A stretch of 64,000 bases of DNA from Auricularia sp. M13 (GCA_037042915.1 CM073197.1:558001-622000), one strand, 5' to 3'. Shown: positions 1 through 11,771, counted from the first letter of the stretch. Program-made: numbers and translations. The notes: generated by a model from the sequence alone, not told the origin.

Positions 1-2678
1 GGGACTGGTTGGAAGGGTTGGAAGAAGGGTATAACGGTTGCTGCTGGGGGGTATGACTGCGCTCCTGCTCGCCTGGCACGGGCAGCGCGTATCCCGGCGG
101 CGGGTGCGGCGACGGGCCCCGCGGCGGGATCGGCGAGCGCGCCCGTTGATGCGGCTGCGGCGAGTACGCGCGCTGTTGCGGTTGCGGTTGCGGCGAGTAC
201 GCGCGCTGTTGTTGCTGTTGCATATTCGACGGGTCGTTGGGCGAGTACATGGGCGAGTTCAGGCTTTGGCTTTGAGGCGAGAGCGCGGACTGCGGGCCGT
301 TCGCGTGCTGCTGCTGCGGGGTGTAGGGCCGCTGGCCTTGAGGCGACGACGAGGGGCCCCCCGCGGGAGAGTATGCCCGCTGCAATCCCGTCAAACTCTC
401 AGGTACGTATTAGGGCATGCGGGAAAGACGCACCGGTGAACCGTCCGCGTACATCTGCGGTTGCGGGTCGCGATACAGCATCTGTTGCTGTCGCGCAGAC
501 GCGTCGTATCCCCGCTGCAAGACGGGAGGAAAGTCAGTACAGGTGGAAATTTGACCCGGCGCGTTGAGAGACGCACCTGGCGGTCGGGATACACTGCCTG
601 CGGGTTCTGCGGGTCGTACGGCCTCTGCATCGCACTCTGGCTCTGGCTCTGGGTCTGCACAGGACAATCCCGCGGTCAGCACCGAAACCCAAAGCACGGC
701 ATACGCGGACTCACCTGGTTGGGGTACGGTCGTTGCTGGAAGGACGGATCGTACGGCCTCTGCAGAACAGAGGGTAACAAGTCAGTCCAATGTTAAATAG
801 TGCGCGTCGCACATCCGTGTCGCGCACCTGCGCTTGATCGAACCCGCGATCGTTCCCGCGTTCCTGCTGCTCCTGCCTGAGCAGCTCGTCGCGGTACCGC
901 TGCGCCTCCGTCCGCGGCTCGTCGGCCCTCCGCATGGACGCGTTGGAGTCGTTATACCGATGGGCGCGAGGATCGTGTGGCGGGGAGCGTGGATCGTCAT
1001 AGCGCGGCTGCGGCGACGCGCGCGCATCCCCAAAGCGCGACTGCGCTGGCGGCCGCGGATCGTCAAACCGCGGCTGCGACGCATCATCCAACCGCGGCTG
1101 GGGTGGCGCGCGCGGCTCCTCGTACAGCGCGCGCGGCGGCGGGCTGTCCGCGAACCGCACAGGTCCGGGGTCGGCGTCGTCGAACGCGCCGATGATCGCC
1201 GCAGAATCGTGCTGCGGGCGCGCCGCGGCGACGACGACGTCCTCCTCCCAGCGCTCGCGCGGGTCGAGCGTGAAGGCCGCGGCGTGCTCGCGCATCGCCA
1301 TCTCGCTCTCGTCCGAGATGGGGCTCAGGTCGCCCGCGCCCTGCGGCATCTGCATGCGCAGGTCGAACCCGGGCGGCAGCGTGCGCCGCCGCTCCGGGCT
1401 GATCGCCCACGGCTCGTGCGGCGCCGCGTCGGGCGGCTGCAGCTGGTGGTGCGGCGTCGGGGTGAGCGGCGAGACCTCCACCGGCGACGCGGCCTCGTCG
1501 TACTCGAAGTTGGACGGCGCGCCCGAGACGTAGGCGTACTGCCGTGTTCAGTGTGAGCGAAGATGGAGGGCGGATGAGAGAGAGAGAGGATGACGCACGG
1601 GATGTCGATCGCGGCTGCCGTTGCTGGCTTGGCCGCCGCCGAAGAGCTCTTGGCCGAGGTCGGGCGACGCATACGCCAGGCCCGCCTCGTCCGACAACGT
1701 ATCGACGGGGGAGGGCGAGCGTACGCGCGACTGGAACGCGGGTTTAGACTTGGGCGGGAATTGGAATGGCTGCTGCTGCTGCTGTTGCTGCTGGGCGCGC
1801 GGGGAGGGTGATTGCTGCTGCTGCTGCTGCTGCTGGGGGAACGCGAAGGAGGGTTGAGGTGAAGACTGCGGCTGGGGCGAAGGAGAACTTTGCGGCTGGC
1901 GCATGTACGGATTATGCTGCTGCTGAGGTGGTTGCTGCTGCGGGGGCTGTGGCTGGGGTGGCTGGGGCGGCGGCGGCGCAGGCTCGACCGGCTGTCGGCG
2001 CAGCGGGCGCGAGAAATTGAGGCGCGGGCGGACGTCCTCGGCGCTGCTGACGGACAGCTGGCTCGCGACGCGGTGCTGGCTCTGGCGCTGGCCATAGTGG
2101 CCGTCGTCGGACTGCACGACGACGGCGGGCACGCGGCCACCGCCGTATTGCTGCTGCTGCTGGGGCGTAGATGGCTGGGACTCGAAGCCGCGGAAGGCGA
2201 ACGGGTCGACGTCGCTGTTGCGCGCGGGCGGCGGGAGCGGGACGGCGAGCGTCGGGCTGTCGGGCGCGGCGCTCTCGAGGCCGGTGACGGCGGTGAGGTG
2301 CGAGAACGGGCGGTGGCCGTCGCCGTCGACGTCGTCGCTGGAGCTGGGCGCGTAGGCCGAGTCGGCCTCGCTGAGGTCCGAGTAGCGCTGGCTGTTGCCG
2401 AAGCGCGTGTGCAGCAGCGGCGAGTGCGGCGTCTGGCTGCTGGCGGGCGAGTCGAGCGTGGACGACGCCGCGGACTGGTACGAGGCGTGCTGCTCGCGCC
2501 CGTAGCCGTAGCCGTAGCCGTACTCTTGCGGCGCTTGCGGGCCCGGCTGGCTCACGACGACCTGCGGCGGCGCCGCGTACGGCGAGCTGCGCGCCCGCTT
2601 GCTCTGCGCCCGCACCAGCTTGTCCAGCGGGGACTGCGTCGCAGCGAGCGTCGTGGCGTGCGCGCTGAGCCCGCTCAT
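1..2678 (-). CDS. Pro/Gln-rich low-complexity protein, six exons, 3' end beyond window
   Basis: Exons read on the minus strand: 2678-1599, 1538-828, 759-715, 654-577, 514-434 and 379 to the edge. Introns of 60, 68, 60, 62 and 54 bp all have GT..CAG borders and all fall in phase 0; three show CTGAC-type branch sites. The joined frame gives at least 791 residues. I chose the ATG at 2678 (MSGLSAHATT..., A at -3); an in-frame ATG at 2741 would add an Arg-rich leader. The protein is dominated by poly-Gln and Pro-Gln runs, YGYGYG, repeated PQPRYDDPR-like units (exon 2) and repeated RPYDP / RAYSPQP units (exons 3-6). The short acidic-basic stretch around RYRDELLRQEQQERG in exon 2 could form a coiled coil. 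No catalytic domain is visible. It looks like an intrinsically disordered scaffold or regulatory protein; function unknown. Confidence is high for the exon structure and low for any role. Confidence 0.75.
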
Positions 2679-3579
2679 CGTCGCCAACGGAGATGGGAGA
2701 GGATGCCGAATCAATCTCCGCCGCCGCCTCTTCCTCCTCATCCTCCATCCACTCTCTGCAGTGCCTCCTGCGTATCCTACTGTCCCCCTGTCTATATCCA
2801 GGATATCTAGGAGCCTCTCCCTGATCGAGATCCCGACAACTCTAATAAGACGCCGTCCATGACGATATGCTTATGCTTACCGCCATATACTCCCTTGGCT
2901 AGCCCTGCTGGCCCTTCCTGTGTTGTATACACCAGCCAGACGCTGATGCCGGCTGCAGTTCCTCATCTTGCACCGCTACCCGATCGATAGCCGGTAGCCG
3001 GCGAGCTCGAGCTATAAAGTCTGCCCTGTTCTGGGCCGCCTTTCTCATCTGCTGCGAGGTACCCACGTTCTTGATTCGTTCAATTTGGCCTCTGCAACAC
3101 GCCCTGCTGTCGCACCGGGAGAGCGATGCTGTGATTCTTGTGTCACGTCAAACCAAGGGGGGCCCGGGCTGTCACAGTCCTTTTCTGAGCCATATAGTGC
3201 GCCTATTACGCACCCCATTTCCACTTCCATGCCATCATACTGACCTTACTCCATAGCTTCAGACGCCTCTGCAGAGACCCATATCCAGACAACAATTCTG
3301 TCGAAAACGGCTCTTCTACCTAACATGCCCCGGCCCGCGTCCCTCATTCGTTCAGGCCGGCCCCGGCGGTACGTCCGTTCCCGCCCTGCCATCGCACGGC
3401 GCAGCGGCGTGGTCCCGCGGCCGGTACTTGAACAATGAGGGACCCGGGCTGTCCTCAAGCTGTGTGATGCCAAGTATTCTTGTTGCTCGTGGGAGAAAAA
3501 CCGTCGGACGTCCAGCGATCTTTCTGGCTCGTTGTGAGGGAACGTGAAAATGTGATGTGAGCGACGACCCCCCAACTTA
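2679..3579. other. Intergenic, upstream of the Pro/Gln-rich gene
   Basis: About 900 bp with no convincing coding frame. It presumably contains the 5' UTR and promoter of the gene that starts at 2678 on the minus strand. No clear TATA element is in a fitting position. A perfect hairpin (CCCCAACT, 3-nt loop, AGTTGGGG) spans 3569-3587 and overlaps the left end of the adjoining MITE. Confidence 0.4.
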
Positions 3580-4273
3580 CAGTTGGGGACAATCAAAGTG
3601 TATCCAAATAGTATCCTGCCCATATCTTTCCATGCAGGCTATAGACCCTCTCAAATGTTACACCATCATGTTCAGGAAAATAATGCGCATTTTTTGAGTA
3701 TGCTTACATAATATTCTAACGAGAAATAAGGTTTTGCCAAAATTTTGGCTCTCAACCAAAATTACAAGTTGTCTCAAAAAGCATTTTGAGCACAAGAGAA
3801 ATTTACATAGGAAATTATTTTTTTAAAAAGTTTGAGGACCATGAGATTCTCAGTCCCATTGACCCTTTAAATGGTGTCTGGCAGTGGAATTCATTTGCAC
3901 CGAGCGGGATATTGACCTCCGGATGCTCATCAGCCGTTGGATCTGCTCCGGAATCAAACTGCTCAGCTCCGCTACCAGAGACCTTTTGCTGATTGGCATA
4001 CAAATGGCTCGTTAAAATCGTCCAATTTGTGCAGATTCATGCTCAGGGCATTGATAGCTTTCGAATGATATATATTACGTAATATTCTATAAGGTTTTAA
4101 GCTTTTTGCCAAATTTCAGGGACCTCCTTCCTAAAAAGGAAGTTTCCCAGAGAACGGCTCGTTGGATTTCGATAAAAATTATACCGTTGGAAAGCTCTCA
4201 ACGAGACGCACATTTTCAACTATATAAGTATGGGGGTATATAAAAGTGGCTACACTTTGACTGTCCCCAACTG
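3580..4273. mobile_element. Tc1/mariner-type MITE (694 bp)
   Basis: The left end begins CAGTTGGGGACAATCAAAG and the right end is its inverted copy with one mismatch over those 19 nt, matching for about 26 nt in all. Both ends are flanked by TA, the target duplication of Tc1/mariner elements. The interior is AT-rich and has no transposase; a 62-codon minus-strand frame (4003-3815) is not convincing. An imperfect direct repeat containing TAATATTCTA..AAGG..TTTTGCCAAA occurs near 3710 and 4080. Confidence 0.65.
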
Positions 4274-4647
4274 TACATGGAAGGAGCACTGCGCGAACGA
4301 GCATCTGCGGTACACTCATCAGACTCCGCAGCGAGTATGCCGCAAATAAGTTACTGTTACGGTCACGCTTAGTGCCGTTCTTTATCCCCCGAAGTAGGTA
4401 GGTAGGTAGGTACAGGAAACAATGGGCCTTCTTAGACATGTCCCGCTTCGCAGATCCAAGAATCCTCGGCACTCCCGTCAAGATCCTAGAATCCCCGGCA
4501 CTCCCGTCTCTTCCTGCGTGGTAGTTTATTCAACCCCTTGCGCCATCTGAAAACGGGCGGCTGCTCCAAACGGTGGCAGCCCGTACTGCTTCCCACTGCT
4601 CCCCAGCAGGCACCCCAAGAGTGCCCACCGGAGAGCAGCAGGGAGTC
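4274..4647. other. Non-coding spacer
   Basis: No gene seen. It holds a short (GTAG)n run near 4394-4412 and a nearly duplicated stretch (AAGATCC..AAGAATCC..CGGCACTCCCGTC) at about 4450-4510. Confidence 0.4.
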
Positions 4648-5118
4648 CTATCTCCTGCTTTGTACTGGTGGCAGGTGCAGGGGAAGCCGATCAAAGATCT
4701 CCACTATCTGCAGGACAAAGTCACCAAGGGCTTTTGAGAGGTGAATATTGTTTATCATCGTCAGGAAGGCTCTTGCTGGCAACATATGGCGTAGTTCCGC
4801 ATAAGTGACATGTTGTCCATGATCCAAGCTGCCCAATGTGGTTTCGCAGAGAGACCAGAATGAGTCTCGAGCCTGAGATAGAGAAGCTGAGCCGCAGCAT
4901 TGAAAAACAATATGTATTGGTTCCTCTGCAACCCGTGAGCACAGGCGGCAAAGGCGGTCTGCAAGGGCAATGTGAACAGCCTCTCTTCGAGCAACCTCAA
5001 CTGCAAGCCGATGGTCAGATACCACCAACTTTGTCAATTCCCTTCTGGTGTCCTTATTTGGAATTCTAAGGTAGGTGCGGAATGTAAGGATCGAGCGATC
5101 CCCTGTGGCACAGTGCAA
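4648..5118 (-). pseudogene. LINE ORF2 C-terminal fragment
   Basis: A 156-residue frame carries RRELTKLVVSDHRLAVEVARR followed by CRLC, then EEPIHIVFQC, i.e. a CX2C..HX4C knuckle. This pattern is typical of the C-terminus of fungal non-LTR reverse transcriptase proteins, downstream of RNase H. No reverse transcriptase or endonuclease sequence is attached, so this is a 5'-truncated remnant. It differs clearly from the LINE family at 39.7-55.6 kb. Confidence 0.55.
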
Positions 5119-5371
5119 GCATTGTTAAAGAATGTGGAGCTTGGTGTTGGATTTATTCGGTTAGCTCAGTTGCCTAGTTTTGGGACCGTCGGCAGTACAT
5201 ATAGGTTGGACTCTGTAGCTAGTGTCCTCACTTGTTTGCAACGGAATCCCACCGCCGCTTTTATCGCCCAACCGGTGATTTCAACACTTGGGAGTAGTCT
5301 TGTTGCAAGCGCGGTGCCGTGATAAGAGATGCACGATTTGAGCAACTCCGATGATCCATGATTGAACCTTA

Positions 5372-6696
5372 ATGGCGCAAAGCGCGTCACCAACACGTCG
5401 CGATGTGTCCACCGCGTCCGTAGACAGTGCTGAGGCACCGCATGTGCCTGTCCAAGCGCCTTTCACTTGGACATCGCCTCAAGGGCTCGCGTTAATCCTT
5501 AAAATCTTGCTGGCATGGCCTGTGACCCATCATCCGCACGATTACCTCCTCCTCTGGACCGCCCACGTCCTAGAGGGCAAGCATTTCATTGGCATTACGG
5601 CTACCGGTGACGGCAAGACCTGCATGTTCTACTTTGCACTAATCGTCATGATATATTTTGCCAAAAACGGGCTTTTGCCTTGCGGCCGCTCCTGGCTGCA
5701 GAATCCCGCCGCGGTCATCGTTCTTCCTGTTACCGCAATAGAAGACGAACTGGTGCGTGCTTTACTATGTTGTCTTCTTGTTCTTACGGTACACAGGCCC
5801 CGAAACTAAACATGCTAAACCTCACGACGATTGTCATTAACGCGCAAACACTTGCGGACGGCGCACGCGCATTGTGGGACCACGTCTCGCATTCCTCGAC
5901 CCGTATCGTCGTTCTCAGTCCCGAAATTTTAACATTGGCGCGGTTCAACGACTTGCTCCATAGTCCATTTGGGAAACGTATTGCCCTGCTCTGTCTTGAC
6001 GAGATTCACCTGCTGCTCACCTGGGGTGTGGTGTTCCGGAAGGCTTTCCGCCAAATCGGCCTTCTTCGTCCCCGACTCGGAGAATATGTGCAGATTATCG
6101 GCCTAACCGCATCCCTTCTCCCTGGCAAGGAGGTAGACGATGTTTGCGCTTCTCTTGGTCTTCGTGCTTCAGAGCTGCACTTTGAACGACGTTCAAACCT
6201 GCGTGGCAATCTGGTTCTGCGGCGCTGCACCATGGTTTCTGCTATCAACGGACCAGCGTTTCCGGAGTTGGCGTGGATGGTCTCGCACCGTCTCAAGGCC
6301 ATTTGCTTTGCAAAGACAATCGCTCAAACATGGCGCATATGTACTTATCTTTGGTCGCTTTTGCCGCCAGGGGAGGATCGTGAGCTTGCTGTCCGCCCGT
6401 ATCATGCTCTCAACCCTCCCGAGTACAACACCGAGACCAGGAGGCTTCTTTCTGAACGAAACAGCGGTGTATTTGTTGCTACTACTAGCGCACTTTCCAT
6501 CGGCATGGACTTGCCCAATATCCATGTTGTCACTGTTTGGGGCACGCCCGAGGATGTGAATAGCATCTTGTTGCCCTGCTGTGCTGGTTGCAAGGTCTTG
6601 AATTTATACATGTCTCATGTCATGTTGTGTATGTGGTTTGCCCCAATCAATGTGATTCTGTATGCATCTTCTAAGATGAGCTCAGTCACACATTGA
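5372..6696 (+). pseudogene. RecQ/DExH-type helicase, C-terminally truncated
   Basis: Two exons, 5372-5752 and 5797-6696, with a 44-bp GT..CAG intron in phase 0, predict about 426 residues. Visible helicase motifs are Walker A TGDGKT (residue about 80), motif II LLCLDEIH, motif III GLTAS, and the helicase-C segment SALSIGMDLPNIHVV. This arrangement matches superfamily 2 RecQ-like DNA helicases, many of which are amplified in Agaricomycete genomes. The expected motif VI (QRxGRxGR) is replaced by LLPCCAGCK, and no zinc-binding or winged-helix region follows. The frame then runs into unrelated sequence just before the chromovirus. It probably lacks ATPase-coupled activity. The start is the first ATG in the open frame. 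Confidence 0.6.
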
Positions 6697-6727
6697 GGGA
6701 GCGTGCGAAGCCGAGTTGGAACCCAAG

Positions 6728-6933
6728 TGTTAAGCCTGCTGTGCCTTGGGGGTTTGGTTGCAAGGATAGTCGAACGTCCGGGCGCAGAGAACACTCGAAC
6801 GAACAACTAGAGCCTTCGGTGCGTTATTGAGCACACCGGCTGCGTCGAGTAGCACGACCGAAGGGACCACGAGCAACAGAGGACTCAGATGTTAAGCCTG
6901 CTGTGCCTTGGGGGTTTGGTTGCAAGGATAGTC
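6728..6933 (-). repeat. Two truncated chromovirus LTR ends in direct tandem
   Basis: 6728-6889 and 6890-6933 both begin (plus strand) TGTTAAGCCTGCTGTG, the LTR 3' end. The first covers 162 bp of the 724-bp LTR, the second 44 bp. The second joins pol directly at a 3-bp GTC shared by LTR and pol (6931-6933). That deletion removed the end of pol, the antisense gene, the purine tract and most of an LTR. Confidence 0.75.
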
Positions 6934-9877
6934 CTGCTCGTAGTTGCAGTAGAGACGGAGGTACTGTTCGAGCGTCTGGTTCGTGCGTTCGACTTGACCG
7001 TTCGCCTCCGGGTGGTGACCCGAGGTGAAGTGCATGGTCATGTTGAGGAGCGAGCCGAGTGCGCGAAAGAAGCGGGAGACGGTCGGAGCCGCGGTCGGTA
7101 GAGACGTGCGAGGGAGCGCCATGTTTGGCGAAGACGTGGATGAGGAAGAGACGCGCGAGTTCTTCGGAGGTGATCTTGCCCTTGGTCGGGACGAAGATAC
7201 CCTGCTTCGAGAGGCGATCAATAATGACGAGGATCGCGGTGTAACCGTTGGACTCAGGGAGTTGTTCGATGAAGTCCATCGAGATCGAGTCCCAGTTGCG
7301 AAGAGGAATCGGGAGGGGTTGAAGTCGACCGTACGGCTTGTGTCGTCGGGGTTTGCTGCGCCCACAGGTGACGCAGGCCTGGACGTAGGTACGAATCGAG
7401 TCGCGCAGGTCGGGCCAGTAGTACTCGCGGGCGACCATCTTGAGTGTCTTGTTCTGACCCGGATGGCCAGCGAGCGGGTGATCGTGCTTTTCGCGAAGGA
7501 TACGAAGGCGACAATCGAGAGCGTTCGGTACGTAGATCCTGCCCTTGAACAGCAAGAATCCATCGTCCGAGGCCGACCAGTTGATCGCGTCATCGGTGCC
7601 GAGTTTCGAGCGAATGTCGAGAGCGAGTTCGTCCGAGTCGTACGAGGCGCGAATGTCATCCCGAATGGACTGAGTGTCCATGATCGTGGCTGCGCGAAGG
7701 AAGGTCTCTTCAGCATACGTCGCGCGAAGGGAAGCGGCGAACTGTTCCAAAGTAAAAACGGGTCGGAAGTTCTGCGGGTTTGCGCTGGCGTAGCCACCAT
7801 CCCCCCTTTTGAGATAGACGTCGTGGCGGCGAGTGAGAGCATCGGGTTTGCCGCCGAGTCGACCGGGTCGAAAGCGAATGAGGAGGTTGAAGGTAGAAAG
7901 GTACTCGGACCAGCGAGCTTGCCGACGAGTGAGCATCTTCGTGGTAGAGAAATATTCGAGGTTCTTGTGGTCCGTGACGACGTCTATTGGGGTCTCGGCC
8001 CCTTCGAGGTAGTGTCGCCATAGTTCGAACGCCTCGAATATCGCGAGTAGCTCCTTGTCGTGCGTGTCGTAGTTGAGCTCGGTGGGAGTGAGCGTGCGCG
8101 AATGGAAAGCGACGGGGTGAACAGAGCCGTCCGGGAGGACGTGCGAGAAGATCGCCGCGATCGCGTAGTCGGAAGCGTCAGTCTCGACGACGCGAGGGAG
8201 AGCGGGATCGAAATGGTGAAGGACGGGAGCGCAAGTGAACGCCTTCTTGAGCTCGTTGAACGCAGCGAGGCATTGCGGAGTGAAGTTCCACGTTGCGGTC
8301 TTTCGAGTGAGACGAGTGAGCGGGACGACGATATCGGAGTAGTCGTAGATGAATCGTCGATAGAAGTTCGCGAAGCCGAGGAACGACTGGATGTCGCGAA
8401 CGTTGCGAGGAACGGGCCACTCGAGGAGGGTGGCAATCTTCTTCGGGTCCATGCTGATGCGCTCGGGGCTGATGATGTACCCGAGGTACTCGATGGTGTC
8501 AGCATGGAACTCGCACTTCTCGGGCTTACAGAAGAGGTCATTTTCCCGTAGCCGTCGAAGGACCTCTCGAACGTGTTCCTCATGCTTCGAGGGATTGTCC
8601 GAGTAGATGAGGATGTCGTCGAGGTAGACGGTGACCGTGACGTCGAGGAGGTCGGAGAAGATGTCGTTCATGAAGCGCTGGAAAGCGGCTGGAGCGTTCG
8701 TGAGACCGAAGGGCATGACGAGATACTCGTAGGTGCCGTAGCGCGTTCGAAAGGCAGTCTTCCACTCGTCGCCGGCCGCGATGCGAACGTTGCTGTATCC
8801 GACACGAAGATCGAGCTTGGTGAACTTCTTGGCGGTGCGAAGGCGGTCGAGCGTGGACGAGATGAGCGGAAGCGGGTACTTGTCCTTCCGAGTGATCTTG
8901 TTGAGCCCACGATAGTCGACGCATAGGCGAAGAGAACCGTCGGCCTTCTTGACGAAGAGAACCGGGGCGCCACCCGGGGACGACGAAGAGCGAATGTGTC
9001 CTTTGCTGAGGTTATCCTGAATGTACTCCCGAAGCGCGAGTTGCTCGGGCTCGGAGAGCGAGTAGATCGGACCGGATGGGAGAGGCTTGCCTTCTTCCAT
9101 GTCGATCTTGAGATCGTACGGCCGATGTTCAGGGAGTCGATTGGAGGCCTCCTTTGAGAAGACGTCGAGGAACTCGTGATAACACTCGGGGATGCCTTCA
9201 CCGGTTTCTGAGGCCGGATTGGCAGACACAGAGCGAGCGGGCACCGATGGATCTCGAATGTAGATGGCCGAGACCATCGAGCCGCGAAGTCGACGAGAGG
9301 TGTCGAAGGCTGCGGCGCCGATGATCTTGATGTCGACGCGAGCAGCGGCCGCGCGAAGGGCGGTTTCGTCCATCGGCGGTTCGGGAGGCAGAGTACGTGG
9401 CGCGGGAGGAGGTGTCGACGGAGTCGGAGGATCCGAGTCGAGCGAGAACCCAGGGACGAAACCCGAGGGATCCGAGGGCGAGACACGAGTGGGGAAAGAG
9501 ATGCGGTGATGGAACCAGTCAATCCTAGGATTGTAGCGGGCCAACCAGCGGTATCCCAACACTGCAGAGCAAGTCGGATCTAGAGTGGTGAGGAGGAAGT
9601 TGATGATCATCGAAGTTCCGCAAGGGAAGCGGACGGGAAGCGACACGTATTTGGAGATAACACCGCGATAGGAGCCGTCGAAGAGCCGAAGGCGTAGCGG
9701 TTGATCGAGAGACTTTTGAGGGAGTCGAAGACTCTCGGCGAACTGAGTATCGAGGAACTGATCTTCGGAGCCGGAGTCGACGAGTGTGCGAAAGGATGGG
9801 ACAGCGTCGGAGGAGAGGACGACGATGAGAGCGTCTTGATCGGTGAGCGCGGCAGCGTTCAACCGAGTGTAAGGCAT
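6934..9877 (-). pseudogene. pol: Chromovirus pol, body A (protease, RT, RNase H, partial integrase)
   Basis: From ATG 9877 (MPYTRLN): aspartic protease VDSGSEDQF near residue 32, reverse transcriptase with YLDDILIYS near residue 420, RNase H with ETDASDYAI (about 560) and TDHKNLEYF, then integrase with a zinc domain ([17 protein letters not shown]) and the first catalytic Asp in SMDFIEQLP. In the second integrase motif (STDRGS) a 2-nt loss near 7078 shifts the frame. The rest of the integrase continues in another frame as far as [10 protein letters not shown] and then stops at the deletion junction with the LTR. The integrase C-terminus and chromodomain are missing. Pol lies in the -1 frame relative to gag, so translation probably came from a Gag-Pol fusion rather than from this ATG. 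Confidence 0.85.
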
Positions 9878-9924
9878 CTTGGGCTTGACGCAGTTGGCCC
9901 TAGATGCCCGTGGGGAACTGCCCG

Positions 9925-10248
9925 TTAGTTTTTCGCTTCCGCCGGGGCAGAAGCGGCGGCGCCCGAGGGAGTGGGAGCCGGCGTCGAGGAAGTCGCGGGT
10001 TGAGCCTTAGCGGCGCGACCCTTCGACTCGCGATTGTGAGCGGCCTTGCGGCACTCGGACGCGGTGTGGCCGGCATGGCCACAGTAGAGGCAGAGGTTGT
10101 TATCGAGGCGACGGCGTCGTTCGGCGTCGTTGAGCTTGCCGTTCGAGTTGAGGTTCTTCGCGACGTCGTCCTTCGACTTGGTCGTGGTCTTCGAAGACGA
10201 GCGGGCCGAGGTCGAGGACTGACCCCTCGAGTTCGAGTGGTTGTTCGA

Positions 10249-10279
<31 letters not shown>

Positions 10280-11752
10280 GAGCGCGCGTTGGACTTGGTG
10301 TTCGATCGGGAGCCCGATTGAGGCGTCGCGGTCGAGGTGGTCTTCTGCGCTTTACGAGGTTCGTTCGCGTGCTCGAGAGCTTGCTCGTCCTTATCGATCC
10401 AGTAGTTGGCGTCGATACTAAGAGCGAGCGCAGCGAGTGGCGTCAGAGAAGCCGGGCGTTGAGCTACTTGAGCGGCGAAGACAGATTTGATGCGGCGAGG
10501 GAGTCCGCGATAGAATTGCGAGGCGAGTGCAGCGTCGTCCCAGCCGAGCAGTTTGGCGTATTCGTCGAACTGGAGCTTGTAGCGGGCGACCTTGCCGTTG
10601 TCGGCCATTTGCAGTCGTCGAATCTTGACTTCGGCGCGTTCGCGTTCGTTCGTGACGCCGAAGGTGATCGTGAGTTCGTTCTTGAATTCGTTCCAATCTT
10701 CGAGGAACTCGTAGCCGGGAGGCGGATTCGGGACGAGAGGAACGTAGCCGCCCCACCATTCCTTCGCCCGACCCGAGAGATAGGTCGCGGTGAAGAGAAT
10801 CTTCTCGCGGGACGTCTGGTACTTCCGAGGGTTGGCGAGGAAGTAGGTTTCGCAGTCGATGAGGAATCCGCGAAGTTTGTTGGCGTTTCGCCGTCGAATT
10901 TGTCGGGTTTGGCGGCGTCGATGCGAGAGCCGCTGTCGCGGTCGACGAAGTAGACACGAGGGACGTTGTCGTGTTGATCGTGGAATTGTCGTTCGCGATC
11001 GACGTCCGAGTCGTAGCCGTCCGACGGAGGGTCGAAGGGAGGTCCCGGGGGACCAGGAGGATCGTTACCGCCACCACCGCCCCCACCGCCGCCACCTCCG
11101 GGAGGAGGGTTCGGAGGATGCGAGCCGTGCGAGTGGTGCGAGTGGTGCGAGTGGTGCGACGAGGGCGAGGGAGCACCTCGATGGCCACCACCGCCACCGC
11201 CGCCTCCGCCGCCTCCGCCTCCACCGCCGCCACCTCCGCCGCCTCCTCCGCCACCCCCGCCGCCACGCCGGGGCGTGTTAGGGGTGCCGGATGGGAAGAA
11301 GCCGCGGAACGACGAGGAGTGCTGCGAAAGCGAGGAGTCGAGCGAGAGCCGGTGTACGGAACGAGCGCGAGAGGGTGTCGAGAGCCGAGCGAGTGAGTCG
11401 AGGGATGCGAGGGCGATCGCGTCGTGTGACTTGAGGGAGGGTAGGAACCGCTCGGGTCCGCGCGTAGTGTGGACTGGGCCGGCGAGAAACGCGAGGTGTG
11501 AAGCGAGCCGGAAAGAGTGTGTTGCGAGAGGATTTCGTCATCATCGTTCGGCGGTTGCGAGTGCCGAGATGATCCGAAGCGGCTAGTGCCCGACATCGAG
11601 ACTGATGGCGAAGGCGTAGCCGGCTGAGGAGGTTGTTGGTCGCGAAGACGAGCCTGACGACGGGCTTCGCGAAGGATAGCGTCGGGGGAGTCGAGTAGAG
11701 GATGAGGTTCTTCCTGGTTTCTTCTGAGATTCTGTCGAGTCCCAAAGGCCAT
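9925..11752 (-). pseudogene. gag: Chromovirus gag, body A (frameshifted)
   Basis: It starts MAFGTRQNLRR at 11752 and ends with a nucleocapsid CCHC knuckle CLYCGHAGHTASEC and TAA at 9925-9927. The capsid-like core contains FLANPRKYQ, LSGRAKEWW and FKNELTITFG, followed by an Asn/Ser/Gly-rich linker. Compared with body B, this copy carries 68 extra nt around the poly-Gly segment, including about 60 nt near 11270-11330, and lacks one nt near 10885. As a result the start and the knuckle are out of frame. Only 10608-9925 reads cleanly. Confidence 0.75.
9928..9934 (-). promoter_or_regulatory. Candidate -1 ribosomal frameshift site, body A
   Basis: Read on the minus strand the heptamer is G AAA AAC and is followed directly by the gag stop TAA. 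The -1 frame (GAA AAA CTA ACG...) stays open into pol ATG 9877. The identical heptamer is present in body B (19143-19149). Inferred, not demonstrated. Confidence 0.5.
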
Positions 11753-11771
11753 ACAACTCGAGCGGAGCTCG

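Noticed and set aside
1890-2810. Plus-strand Arg/Leu/Val-rich frame of 306 codons
   Set aside because: Shadow of the poly-Gln/Pro exon; the minus strand has supported introns and a coherent product.
3920-4000. tRNA gene on the minus strand
   Set aside because: GTTTGATTCC resembles a B box but the A-box part and stems do not fit; it lies in a MITE.
7025-8023. Plus-strand frame of 332 codons opposite integrase and RNase H
   Set aside because: Mirror of pol codons; composition follows the reverse complement of conserved pol motifs.
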